Below, piece by piece: positions 6,820 through 14,256 of a stretch of DNA of 21,894 nucleotides. This stretch comes from Ruminococcoides sp052118065. GTDB taxonomy: Bacteria > Bacillota > Clostridia > Oscillospirales > Acutalibacteraceae. A model generated the notes under the pieces. The model saw only the letters and a program-made list of their open reading frames with translations. It had not been told where the DNA came from and made no database searches. Positions within the stretch are counted from its first letter, which is position 1, and each line of letters begins with the position of its first letter. Location: contig JBQKHY010000032.1 of assembly GCA_052118065.1 (NCBI GenBank), forward strand, positions 1 to 21,894. Direction: 5' to 3'. The position numbers were made by a program, and so were the translations under genes.

Positions 6820-7637
6820 GTGTATTATATGTAGTAGGTACTCCAATAGGTAATCTAAATGACTTTTCCCCACGAGCAATAGAAACACTTGAAAAAGTTG
6901 ATTTCATTGCTGCTGAGGACACAAGAGTAACACTAAAGCTACTAAACCATTTTGGTATAAAGAAAGAAATGGTTAGCTACTTTGAACATAACAAACTTCA
7001 AAGAGGTGAAATAATCACAAATAGAATTCTTAACGGTGAAACCTGTGCTATTGTTACAGATGCAGGTATGCCTTGTGTTAGTGATCCGGGGGAACTTCTC
7101 ATTATGCAATGTGAAGAAAAGGGAATCCCTACAATTGTTATTCCCGGACCAACTGCCTTTGCATCGGCACTGGCTATTTCAGGACTGCCAACAGGCAGAT
7201 TTACATTTGAAGGATTTTTAAGTGTAAACAAGAAAAGCCGTAAGGAACACCTGGAAAGTCTGATAAATGAAGAAAGAACAATGCTTTTCTATGAAGCACC
7301 ACATAAACTTTCCAACACACTAAAGGACTTTGCAAATTACTTTCCAAACAGAAAGCTATCTATTGTAAGGGAAATAACCAAAATTCACGAGGAGGTTATT
7401 CGCACAACAACAGACAAGGCCTATGAAGATTATGGAGAAACAGGACTAAAGGGAGAAATAGTCCTTGTACTCAGTGGTAAACCACATAAGGAAGAAGAAG
7501 AAACATACACCCTTAGTGATGCAGTAGGAATGGCTAAAAAGCTAATTGAAAATGGAGAAAAAGCTACTACTGCCAGCAAAGAAATTGCATCACTAACCGG
7601 ATTTAAGAAGAATGAGATTTATAAGGAATTAATATGA
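6816..7637 (+). CDS. rsmI: 16S rRNA (cytidine1402-2'-O)-methyltransferase
   Basis: Methylates the 2'-hydroxyl of C1402 in the decoding centre of 16S rRNA. The 273-residue protein has the tetrapyrrole-methylase fold with the RsmI signatures GTPIGNL (residues 8-14), AEDTR (33-37), TDAGMPCVSDPG (81-92), PGPTA (110-114) and FYEAPHK. AAGGAG precedes the ATG within the end of trmN6, with a four-base ATGA overlap. The 3' end overlaps folC in the same way, so the three are translationally coupled. Confidence 0.96.
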   Translation: MSVLYVVGTPIGNLNDFSPRAIETLEKVDFIAAEDTRVTLKLLNHFGIKKEMVSYFEHNKLQRGEIITNRILNGETCAIVTDAGMPCVSDPGELLIMQCEEKGIPTIVIPGPTAFASALAISGLPTGRFTFEGFLSVNKKSRKEHLESLINEERTMLFYEAPHKLSNTLKDFANYFPNRKLSIVREITKIHEEVIRTTTDKAYEDYGETGLKGEIVLVLSGKPHKEEEETYTLSDAVGMAKKLIENGEKATTASKEIASLTGFKKNEIYKELI

Positions 7638-8923
7638 CATATACTGAAGCATTAGAGAAAATACATGGTCTTTTACATTTTGGTTCAAGACCGGGATTAG
7701 ACAGAATTTTAAAGTTACTTGACCTTATTGGCAACCCACAGGACAAATGCAAATTTGTTCATGTAGCCGGTACTAACGGTAAAGGTTCTGTATGCCAAAT
7801 GATTAGTTCTGTACTTACTGAGGCTAAGTACAAAACAGGACTTTTCATCTCACCTTTCATCACTGACTTTAGGGAAAGAATTCAGATTAACGGTGAAATG
7901 ATACCAAAGCAGAAGTTAGCCAATATTGTAGAATACATTTATCCATTTGTAGAACAAATGGCTGAAAATGATGAAATCATTACAGAATTTGAATTTGTAA
8001 ATGCTATTGCATTTTACTACTATTACATTGAAAAGTGTGACATAGTTGTACTTGAAACAGGTATGGGTGGTTTGCTTGATTGTACAAACACTATTCCTAC
8101 ACCACTATGTTCAGTTATCACACCCATTGACCTTGACCATACTGCTGTACTTGGTGATACAATTGAGAAAATCACATATCAAAAGTGTGGCATTATCAAG
8201 AAAGACTCCAACACAGTTATCGGTGAACAAACTCATAAGGAAATTGAAAAACAAATTGTAAAGGATTGTGTAGAAAAGCACAATATGTATAACTTTGCAG
8301 AAGACTGCAAAGTAAAAGTAAAACTTTCTACATTAGATGGAACAATTGTTAAATATAAAGGCAAAGAGTTTACCCTACACCTTGTAGGACTACACCAAAT
8401 CAGCAACCTAAAAACTGCTTTAACTGCTATTGAAGTGCTGAATAATGAGCATTACTTTGGCATTACCCCTACCGATATTGAATATGGTATTGCAAAGGCC
8501 AATAATCCGGCAAGATTTGAAGTTCTGTCAAAAGAACCTACTGTTATCCTTGATGGTGCTCATAACCCTAACGGTATGGAAGCATTTGCAAAAAGTGTTG
8601 ATGAATACACAACTGCACCTAGAGTATTAATTATGGGTATGCTAAAAGATAAGGATATTACCCATTCACTTAACTTTATTGACGGTAAGTTTGACACAGT
8701 ATTCACACTAACTGTTGACAATCCAAGAACAATCAGTAATGTTGAATTAGCAAAAATGTGTGAAGGAAAATTCAACAATGCTATTCCTTGTGACACACCG
8801 GAAGAAGCTATCGACAAAGCCCTTGCACTAGCTGATGAAATTAATGGTACAGTAATGATTTGTGGTTCACTTTACCTAGCAGGTGAAATCAGACCTATTT
8901 TAATTAATAAATTTAAAAAATAA
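7634..8923 (+). CDS. folC: Bifunctional folylpolyglutamate synthase / dihydrofolate synthase
   Basis: Adds glutamate to dihydropteroate and then further gamma-glutamates to folates, using ATP, in the cytoplasm. The 429 residues match the usual family length. The Mur-ligase-type P-loop AGTNGKGS is at residues 45-52, ETGMGG is at 141-146, and DLDHTAVLGDTIEKI with K184 (the usual carbamylated-lysine region) follows. The C-terminal ligase domain has the FEVL..PTVILDGAHNPNG signature. Whether it has both activities or only the FPGS activity cannot be told from sequence. It starts on an ATGA overlap with rsmI. Its operon ends at the hairpin at 8955. No other folate genes are nearby. Confidence 0.93.
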   Translation: MTYTEALEKIHGLLHFGSRPGLDRILKLLDLIGNPQDKCKFVHVAGTNGKGSVCQMISSVLTEAKYKTGLFISPFITDFRERIQINGEMIPKQKLANIVEYIYPFVEQMAENDEIITEFEFVNAIAFYYYYIEKCDIVVLETGMGGLLDCTNTIPTPLCSVITPIDLDHTAVLGDTIEKITYQKCGIIKKDSNTVIGEQTHKEIEKQIVKDCVEKHNMYNFAEDCKVKVKLSTLDGTIVKYKGKEFTLHLVGLHQISNLKTALTAIEVLNNEHYFGITPTDIEYGIAKANNPARFEVLSKEPTVILDGAHNPNGMEAFAKSVDEYTTAPRVLIMGMLKDKDITHSLNFIDGKFDTVFTLTVDNPRTISNVELAKMCEGKFNNAIPCDTPEEAIDKALALADEINGTVMICGSLYLAGEIRPILINKFKK

Positions 8924-8954
8924 TTTCTATCCAACAGAATAATACAAATTTTTC

Positions 8955-8991
8955 AGTTCATACTATTTATTATAATAGTATGAACTTTTTT
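8955..8991 (+). terminator. Intrinsic terminator after folC
   Basis: A 13-base perfect stem (8955-8967 with 8974-8986), a six-base loop and a T run at 8986-8991. It closes the trmN6-rsmI-folC unit and lies just before spoIIAA. A TATAAT (8971-8976) falls within the loop and right arm and might serve spoIIAA, but I find no good -35 element with it. Confidence 0.9.
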
Positions 8992-9021
8992 ATGCTCAAA
9001 TTTCAGAAAAGGAAGTTGAAA

Positions 9022-9324
9022 ATGATTAACTCAACATATGAAAACAAATCCCTCACTGTATTTTTAAATGGTGAGATTGACCAACACACAAGTACATCGC
9101 TAAGGCAAGAAATTGACTCCCAAACAGAGGCACTAAGGCCACAAAAGCTATCATTAGACTTTTCCAATGTAAAGTTTATGGACAGTAGTGGCATAGGCTT
9201 AATAATGGGAAGATTTCGTCAAATGTCATTAATCGGTGGCAAGCTAGAAGTTGTTAACCTACCACTTAATCTAAAAAGAATGGTAAACCTAGCAGGTATC
9301 CAAACATTGGGGGTAGTAAAATGA
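9022..9324 (+). CDS. spoIIAA: Anti-sigma-F factor antagonist SpoIIAA
   Basis: SpoIIAA frees sigma-F by displacing it from SpoIIAB and is turned off when SpoIIAB phosphorylates it. The 100-residue STAS-domain protein carries the phosphorylation motif FMDSSGIG (residues 52-59). By alignment with B. subtilis Ser58 the target is S56. The start at 9022 is chosen because AAAAGGA lies eight bases upstream. The in-frame ATG at 8980 would start inside the folC terminator and add unrelated residues. It is the first gene of the spoIIA operon and shares ATGA with spoIIAB. In B. subtilis this operon is read by sigma-H; I could not find a convincing sigma-H promoter here. Confidence 0.95.
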   Translation: MINSTYENKSLTVFLNGEIDQHTSTSLRQEIDSQTEALRPQKLSLDFSNVKFMDSSGIGLIMGRFRQMSLIGGKLEVVNLPLNLKRMVNLAGIQTLGVVK

Positions 9325-9764
9325 ACATTGTAAATTCTATGGAACTGAAAATCCCCTCAAAAAGTATCAATGAAAGTTTTGCAAGAAGTGTTGTGTCTGC
9401 ATTTGTACTGCAACTTGACCCTACAATAAATGAACTTTCTGACATAAAAACTGCTGTATCTGAGGCCGTTACAAACAGTATTGTACATGGCTACAGTGAC
9501 AGCAGTGGGATAATTTACATAAAAGGTGAAATCTCAGAGGACAACTTAATCACCATCAAAATTCGTGACAAAGGCAGAGGTATCCCTGACATAAAGAAAG
9601 CTATGGAACCACTTTTTACAACAGGTGGTGAAGAAAGAGCAGGTCTTGGCTTTGCAGTGATGGAAAGTTTTATGGACAAAGTAAAGGTAAAATCAAAGGA
9701 AAATCAAGGCACAACAGTTACTCTATACAAAAAAATTATTAGGACAAAATATGAAAAGTCGTAA
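9321..9764 (+). CDS. spoIIAB: Anti-sigma-F factor and serine kinase SpoIIAB
   Basis: SpoIIAB binds and holds sigma-F in the predivisional cell, and it phosphorylates SpoIIAA using ATP. The 147 residues form a GHKL ATPase domain with the N-box EAVTN (E48, N52), the DKGRG box (residues 83-87) and the GLGF lid/G2 box (108-111). The usual catalytic glutamate and Mg-binding asparagine are thus present. GGGGG just before the ATG is the ribosome binding site. It overlaps spoIIAA by four bases and sigF by 14, so the stoichiometry of the three is probably set by coupling. Confidence 0.96.
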   Translation: MNIVNSMELKIPSKSINESFARSVVSAFVLQLDPTINELSDIKTAVSEAVTNSIVHGYSDSSGIIYIKGEISEDNLITIKIRDKGRGIPDIKKAMEPLFTTGGEERAGLGFAVMESFMDKVKVKSKENQGTTVTLYKKIIRTKYEKS

Positions 9765-10383
9765 TAAAATTGTAGAAGAAAATTTAGGCCTTGTACATTC
9801 TTGTTGCAAAAGATTCAAAGGCAAAGGCATTGAATATGAGGACCTGTATATGGCAGGGTGTGTTGGACTTATAAAGGCAGTTGATAAGTTTGATGACACA
9901 TTAGGCTATAAATTAAGTACATATGCAGTACCGGTGATTCTAGGTGAAATTAAAAGGCTTTTTAGAGAAGGTGGCACAGTAAAGGTCAGCCGTAGCCTAA
10001 AGGAACTTTACCTGAAAATAAACAATCTTACCGAGAAAGAAAACAACCTTACTATAAGTGAAATAGCAGAAAAGCTGGACACCACAGAAGAAAAGGTAAA
10101 TGATGCACTAAATGCCGGTAGGTTGCCTATATCTTTGACTACAGAAGAAAACACAGAAATCGACCTTACAGTAAACTCTTGTGAAGAAGAATGTACCGAA
10201 AAAATCTCGCTAAAAAAGGCTTTAGAGGACTTATGTGATGAAGATAATAAACTTATAGAGCTTAGATACTTTAAGCATATGACACAGAAAGAAACAGGCA
10301 AAACTCTAAATATGACACAAGTACAAGTCAGCAGAAAAGAAAAAAGAATTTTACATAATATTCGCTCAAAAATGCTTTGCTAA
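9751..10383 (+). CDS. sigF: Forespore sigma factor F, short form
   Basis: Sigma-F directs early forespore transcription. Region 2 is clear at about residues 9-75 (YEDLYMAGCVGLIKAVDKFD, then STYAVPVILGEI), followed by the diagnostic VKVSRSLKEL (77-86). Region 3 follows. A region 4 helix-turn-helix, near residues 176-197, reads TQKETGKTLNMTQVQVSR. It has 210 residues against about 255 in B. subtilis. About 30 residues before region 2.1 are missing and the linker before region 4 is shorter. AGGA at the end of spoIIAB supports the ATG at 9751; an earlier start would need a larger overlap. It is followed by a terminator, and no spoVA genes come next. Confidence 0.93.
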   Translation: MKSRNKIVEENLGLVHSCCKRFKGKGIEYEDLYMAGCVGLIKAVDKFDDTLGYKLSTYAVPVILGEIKRLFREGGTVKVSRSLKELYLKINNLTEKENNLTISEIAEKLDTTEEKVNDALNAGRLPISLTTEENTEIDLTVNSCEEECTEKISLKKALEDLCDEDNKLIELRYFKHMTQKETGKTLNMTQVQVSRKEKRILHNIRSKMLC

Positions 10384-10401
10384 ATTTCCCTCCGGTAAAG
10401 C

Positions 10402-10437
10402 AAAAACACCTATCAGAATTAACTGATAGGTGTTTTT
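10402..10437. terminator. Bidirectional terminator between sigF and metA
   Basis: A 15-base perfect stem (10402-10416 with 10423-10437) with a six-base loop. One arm starts with A5 and the other ends with T5, so it can stop transcripts from sigF (plus) and from proS-metA (minus), which converge here. Confidence 0.93.
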
Positions 10438-10444
10438 ATTTGCG

Positions 10445-11365
10445 TTACTTATTAAGTTCATTTAAGTCAAATGGTGTTTGCTGATATACAAAGTAGTTTA
10501 GCCAGTTTGCAAAAAGCAAGAAGGCTGTGCTTCTCCACTTTTTATCAGGAATACCATCAACATTATCCTTTGGAAAATAACTAAAAGGAATTTTAGGGTT
10601 AATACCCCTTTTTAAATCTCTTTTATATTCATCAGCCAAAGTCATTCTGTCATATTCTGCATGACCAAAAACAAAAATCTTTCTGCAAGTTTTGTCTGCA
10701 ACAATAGCAACACCGGCTTTTTCGCTGGTAGCAAGTACATCAAGGTTAGGGTTGCTATAAATTTCTTCCGGAATACTTTCGGTGTATCTTGAATGAGGCA
10801 TCATAAACACATCATCAAGTCCACGAAGTAAAGGATGATACTTAGCAGAAATTCTGTGACGGAAGATACCACTTAACTTTTCGTCAAGTTCTCTCTTATG
10901 AATACCATAGTAATGGTAAAGTCCTGCTTGAGCACCCCAACAAATATGGAATGTTGACCAAACATTTTTCTTTGCCCAATCCATAATTTCCGTTAATTCT
11001 TCCCAATAGTCAACTTCTTCAAATTCCATATGTTCTACCGGTGCACCGGTAATAATCATACCGTCATACCTAGTGTCCTTAATTTCATCAAAGGTTTTAT
11101 AGAAAGTATCTAGATGATGTTGGCTAACATTCTTAGCCAAGTGACTTTTCATATGAAGTAAGTCAACATCAACTTGCAAAGAAGTGTTACTTAATAATCT
11201 AATAAGTTGGGTTTCTGTTGCAATTTTGGTTGGCATAATATTTAGAATAACAATTTTGAGGGGTCTAATATCCTGAGTAATTGCTCTGTCTTCCGGCATT
11301 ACAAAAATATTCTCTTCCTCAAGTATCTTAATAGCTGGTAAATTGTTTGCTACCTTAATTGGCAT
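10445..11365 (-). CDS. metA: Homoserine O-acyltransferase, predicted acetyl-CoA-specific
   Basis: Activates homoserine for methionine synthesis. The 306 residues align with MetA over the whole length. The catalytic cysteine is C142 in ICWGAQAG, and the catalytic pair H235 and E237 lies in FGHAEYD. Residue 111 is glutamate (GAPVEHMEF). In Bacillus cereus MetA, Glu111 confers acetyl-CoA use, while Gly111 in E. coli goes with succinyl-CoA; acetyl specificity is inferred from that. AGGAGGGG lies before the ATG. It is 44 bases downstream of proS with no terminator or clear promoter between them, so the two are probably co-transcribed. No SAM riboswitch or S-box is present in the gap. Confidence 0.95.
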   Translation of the reverse strand: MPIKVANNLPAIKILEEENIFVMPEDRAITQDIRPLKIVILNIMPTKIATETQLIRLLSNTSLQVDVDLLHMKSHLAKNVSQHHLDTFYKTFDEIKDTRYDGMIITGAPVEHMEFEEVDYWEELTEIMDWAKKNVWSTFHICWGAQAGLYHYYGIHKRELDEKLSGIFRHRISAKYHPLLRGLDDVFMMPHSRYTESIPEEIYSNPNLDVLATSEKAGVAIVADKTCRKIFVFGHAEYDRMTLADEYKRDLKRGINPKIPFSYFPKDNVDGIPDKKWRSTAFLLFANWLNYFVYQQTPFDLNELNK

Positions 11366-11409
11366 AATACCCCTCCTTTTCTAAAATTTTTTAATTATTA
11401 AAGTATTTA

Positions 11410-12849
11410 TTAATACTGCTTACCCCAGAATACCATATGCTTTGCAGGTTTGCCACAGCATACACAAGTATCTGCAATATGTTCTTCCTTAAATGGAATA
11501 CATCTTGACTTAACGCCATGTGTAACTTCCTTTAGCTTTTCTTCACAAGCAGTATCTCCACACCACATAGCCTTAATAAAGCCAGGGTGATTCTCGGCAA
11601 TATCAATAAACTCATCATAAGTTTTAGCAGTAAATGTCTTTTCCTGCATATTCTTTAGAGCCTTTTCATACATACTGTCGTGAATTGCCTGTAGAGTTTC
11701 AGCAATCTTGTCCTCTAGCTGATCAAGTGGAACAAAAATCTTTTCTCTGTTATCTCTACGAACAATAACACATTGATTGTTCTCAATATCCTTAGGGCCA
11801 AGTTCAACTCTTACAGGAACACCCTTCATTTCATATTCAGAGAACTTCCAACCAGGAGAGTTGTCACTGTCATCAAGCTTAACTCTAAACTGCTTCTTTA
11901 GTCTGTCATAAAGTTCATTTGCCTTATCAAGTACACCTTCCTTATGCTGAGCAATAGGAATAATAGCAACCTGAATTGGAGAAATCTTTGGTGGAAGTAC
12001 AAGACCTTCATCATCACCATGTACCATAATAATAGCACCAATCATTCTTGTAGATACACCCCAAGAAGTCTGATGTGGATAATGAGGCTTATTGTCTCTA
12101 CCCTGGAAAGTAATGTCAAACTGCTTTGCAAAGCCATCACCAAAGTAATGAGATGTACCACCCTGAAGTGCAACACCGTTGTGCATCATTGGTTCAATAG
12201 TGTATGTTTCTTCAGCACCGGCAAATTTTTCTTTTTCTGTCTTTCTACCTATAACAGCAGGAATAGCAAGTGTTTCTTTATAGAAGTCAGTATAAACCTG
12301 TAACATTCTTAGAGTTTCTTCTCTTGCCTCTTCCTCAGTTTCGTGCATTGTGTGACCTTCCTGCCATAGGAATTCACTTGTTCTTAGGAACGGACGAGTT
12401 GTCTTTTCCCATCTTACAACTGAACACCACTGGTTGTATAGCTTTGGTAGATCTCTGTATGTTTCAATAATCTTGCTATAATGTTCGCAGAAAAGTGTTT
12501 CTGATGTTGGACGAACACAAAGTCTTTCTTGTAACTTTTCCTGTCCACCAACAGTAACCCAAGCACATTCAGGAGCAAAACCATCAACATGATCCTTTTC
12601 TTTCTGTAGTAGGCTTTCCGGAATAAACATAGGCATATAAACATTTTGGTGACCTGTTTCTTTAAATCTTCTGTCAAGGTCAGCCTGAATGTTCTCCCAA
12701 ATAGCATAACCATAAGGACGGATAATCATACATCCCTTAATACCACTATAATCAGTTAATTCTGCTTTTTTTACAATGTCTGTGTACCATTTTGCGAAAT
12801 CTTCATCACGACTTGTAATGGCAGAAACAAATTTTTTATTTTTACCCAT
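11410..12849 (-). CDS. proS: Prolyl-tRNA synthetase, archaeal/eukaryotic type (type 3)
   Basis: Charges tRNA-Pro. The 479 residues show class II motifs: RPTSE at 113-117, RWE (146-148) with FLRTSEFLWQEGH (154-166), and GTSHYFG (231-237). Motif 3 lies in SWGVSTRMIGAIIMVHGDD. There are only about 65 residues between motif 2 and GTSHYFG, so the large editing insertion of bacterial-type ProRS is absent. The anticodon-binding domain follows from about 290. The C-terminus has a cysteine-rich zinc-like part and ends in tyrosine (WGKQY), features of the archaeal/eukaryotic type. AAGGGAG before the ATG and the promoter at 12889-12917 leave a leader of about 33 bases, too short for a T-box. Confidence 0.95.
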   Translation of the reverse strand: MGKNKKFVSAITSRDEDFAKWYTDIVKKAELTDYSGIKGCMIIRPYGYAIWENIQADLDRRFKETGHQNVYMPMFIPESLLQKEKDHVDGFAPECAWVTVGGQEKLQERLCVRPTSETLFCEHYSKIIETYRDLPKLYNQWCSVVRWEKTTRPFLRTSEFLWQEGHTMHETEEEAREETLRMLQVYTDFYKETLAIPAVIGRKTEKEKFAGAEETYTIEPMMHNGVALQGGTSHYFGDGFAKQFDITFQGRDNKPHYPHQTSWGVSTRMIGAIIMVHGDDEGLVLPPKISPIQVAIIPIAQHKEGVLDKANELYDRLKKQFRVKLDDSDNSPGWKFSEYEMKGVPVRVELGPKDIENNQCVIVRRDNREKIFVPLDQLEDKIAETLQAIHDSMYEKALKNMQEKTFTAKTYDEFIDIAENHPGFIKAMWCGDTACEEKLKEVTHGVKSRCIPFKEEHIADTCVCCGKPAKHMVFWGKQY

Positions 12850-12888
12850 TAATATAAACTCCCTTCAAGTCTATTACGCATTATTTTT

Positions 12889-12917
12889 ATTATACAAAAT
12901 AGGAGTAGTTTTTTCAA
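12889..12917 (-). promoter_or_regulatory. Sigma-A-type promoter of proS
   Basis: On the minus strand, TTGAAA (12917-12912), a 17-base spacer and a perfect TATAAT (12894-12889). It lies downstream of the acpP terminator, so proS-metA is a separate unit. The predicted start is near 12882. Confidence 0.8.
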
Positions 12918-12950
12918 GTGTTTATAACGGTTTTTCCGTAAATTTACCAC

Positions 12951-12984
12951 AAAATAAAACAAGGGTTGGCAAAAAGCCAACCCT
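12951..12984 (-). terminator. Intrinsic terminator of acpP
   Basis: A nine-base GC-rich perfect stem (12962-12970 with 12976-12984) and a five-base loop. Read on the minus strand it is followed by a T-rich tail (TGTTTTATTTT). It begins 17 bases after the acpP stop. On the plus strand there is no T run, so it acts in one direction. Confidence 0.9.
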
Positions 12985-13001
12985 ATCGTGAACAATTAAA
13001 A

Positions 13002-13229
13002 TTAAGAGTTCTGTTCGATATAAGCTACAAGTGAACCTACTGTCTTAATGTTTTCAACATCTTCGTCAGGAACTTCAATGCTGAATTCGTCTTCGATTGA
13101 CATTAGTAGGTCAACAACATCAAGAGAGTCTGCACCTAGATCGTCCTGTAGAGAAGTTTCTTCTGTGATTGTATCCTCTTCAACATCGAACTGTTCTGCT
13201 AGAATGTTTTTTACTTTTTCTAGTACCAT
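13002..13229 (-). CDS. acpP: Acyl carrier protein
   Basis: Carries growing acyl chains in fatty acid synthesis on a 4'-phosphopantetheine arm. The 75-residue acidic protein has the attachment serine S35 in the DSL motif (GADSLDVVDL, residues 32-41) and the usual four-helix length. GGAGGAT precedes the ATG at 13229. It is a single-gene unit with its own promoter and terminator. No other fab genes are in the window, which is unusual since acpP often neighbours fabD/fabG/fabF or rnc. It is divergent from aroE. Confidence 0.97.
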   Translation of the reverse strand: MVLEKVKNILAEQFDVEEDTITEETSLQDDLGADSLDVVDLLMSIEDEFSIEVPDEDVENIKTVGSLVAYIEQNS

Positions 13230-13274
13230 AGTAAATTATCCTCCTATTAAATTAACAAAATAATCCTCAGCTTT

Positions 13275-13314
13275 TATGGACAAATTATCATATATTTGAT
13301 AAAATATATCCATA
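13275..13314 (-). promoter_or_regulatory. Inverted repeat in the acpP leader, possible operator or RNA hairpin
   Basis: TTATCA (13285-13290) and TGATAA (13297-13302) form an inverted repeat with a six-base AT spacer. It is flanked by a second pair, TATGGA (13275-13280) and TCCATA (13309-13314). The two pairs are nearly co-centred, giving a bulged two-tier hairpin. The element lies between the predicted acpP start site (near 13320) and its ribosome binding site. Regulator unknown; it is not a clear FapR box. Confidence 0.45.
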
Positions 13315-13326
13315 GCCGTTACAATT

Positions 13327-13355
13327 ATAGTATAAGCAAATTGTAACTTTGTCAA
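13327..13355 (-). promoter_or_regulatory. Promoter of acpP
   Basis: On the minus strand a perfect TTGACA (13355-13350) is followed by a 17-base spacer and TACTAT (13332-13327, four of six matches). A perfect TATAAT overlaps it at 13329-13324 but with a 20-base spacer. One of these is very likely the -10. The leader would be about 90 bases. Confidence 0.65.
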
Positions 13356-13416
13356 TATTTATTTGAAAATTTTTATATTTTATTACATTTTTAATAAGAG
13401 AATTTAAGGAGAAATT

Positions 13417-14256
13417 ATGGCTAAACAAAAATATGCAGTAATCGGACATCCAATCGGACATACTATGTCACCATTCATTCATAAAAGACTTTTTTCTCTT
13501 TCCGGAATTGATGCAGAATATAGTGTATATGATATTCCACCGGAAGAACTTGGAAAGAAGTTTAAGGAAGAATTACAGTACCTAAACGGTTTTAACATTA
13601 CAATTCCTCATAAGCAGGGCATTATCCCACTTATTGATGAACTTGACCCAAAGGCTAAATTATATGGTAGTGTTAATACTGTATTTAACGACAATGGTAA
13701 TCACAAGGGATATACTACTGACCCTGACGGTTTCTTAAAAGCACTTGAAAGTGCCGATATTCCTTTTAGTGGCAGAGTTGTAATACTTGGTTGTGGTGGT
13801 GTTGCAAGAACAATGGCCTATGAAGCAGTACTTGCTGACAATGACCTAACACTTGCAGTTCGCAAAGATGATGTTAATATGGCTAACGACCTAAAGAAAG
13901 AACTTGAGTCAATTAAGGAAACAGAAGTTAAGGTTTGCCTACTTGACGAACTAAGTGGTGAAATTGATGTTCTTGTAAATGCAACACCTGTTGGTATGTT
14001 CCCTAAAATTGACAACTGTCCTGTTAGTGATGAAATCATCAAAAATTCTAAGGCAGTATTTGATGCTATCTACAATCCACTTGAAACTCAGCTTGTACAG
14101 AAAGCTAAGGCTTTTGGCAACAAGGCTATCGGTGGTATGGCTATGTTAGTATGGCAAGCAGTAGTGGCTCAGCAAAAGTGGAATGATGTTACTTTTAATA
14201 AAGATGACATTAACCAGCTTTGTATAGACTGTCTTGAGGAGTTAAAGAATAAGTAA
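13417..14256 (+). CDS. aroE: Shikimate dehydrogenase (NADP+)
   Basis: Reduces 3-dehydroshikimate to shikimate. The 279 residues show the substrate loop GHTMSP (residues 14-19), NITIPHK with catalytic K66, NTV (87-89) and catalytic D102 in TTDPDG. The NADP-binding loop is GCGGVAR (125-131), and the C-terminal GGMAMLVWQA helix is present. AAGGAG (13406-13411) lies five bases before the ATG. It is the first gene of the aromatic cluster and overlaps aroK by one base (TAATG). The upstream 187 bases hold the divergent acpP control region; a plus-strand promoter for aroE must lie there, but I see no strong hexamer pair. Confidence 0.95.
   Translation: MAKQKYAVIGHPIGHTMSPFIHKRLFSLSGIDAEYSVYDIPPEELGKKFKEELQYLNGFNITIPHKQGIIPLIDELDPKAKLYGSVNTVFNDNGNHKGYTTDPDGFLKALESADIPFSGRVVILGCGGVARTMAYEAVLADNDLTLAVRKDDVNMANDLKKELESIKETEVKVCLLDELSGEIDVLVNATPVGMFPKIDNCPVSDEIIKNSKAVFDAIYNPLETQLVQKAKAFGNKAIGGMAMLVWQAVVAQQKWNDVTFNKDDINQLCIDCLEELKNK

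Noticed and set aside
8980..9021. Longer N-terminus for SpoIIAA starting at 8980
   Set aside because: The ATG lies inside the folC terminator stem, and the added residues do not fit the family. The ATG at 9022 has a proper ribosome binding site.
12850..12912. T-box leader before proS
   Set aside because: The promoter leaves only about 33 bases of leader, and no T-box (TGGNACC-type) sequence or hairpin is present.
13341..13385. Plus-strand promoter for aroE sharing its -35 with the acpP promoter (TTGTCA at 13349-13354)
   Set aside because: The only -10-like sequence (TATATT) is 19 bases away and weak. The match is too poor in such AT-rich DNA to call.
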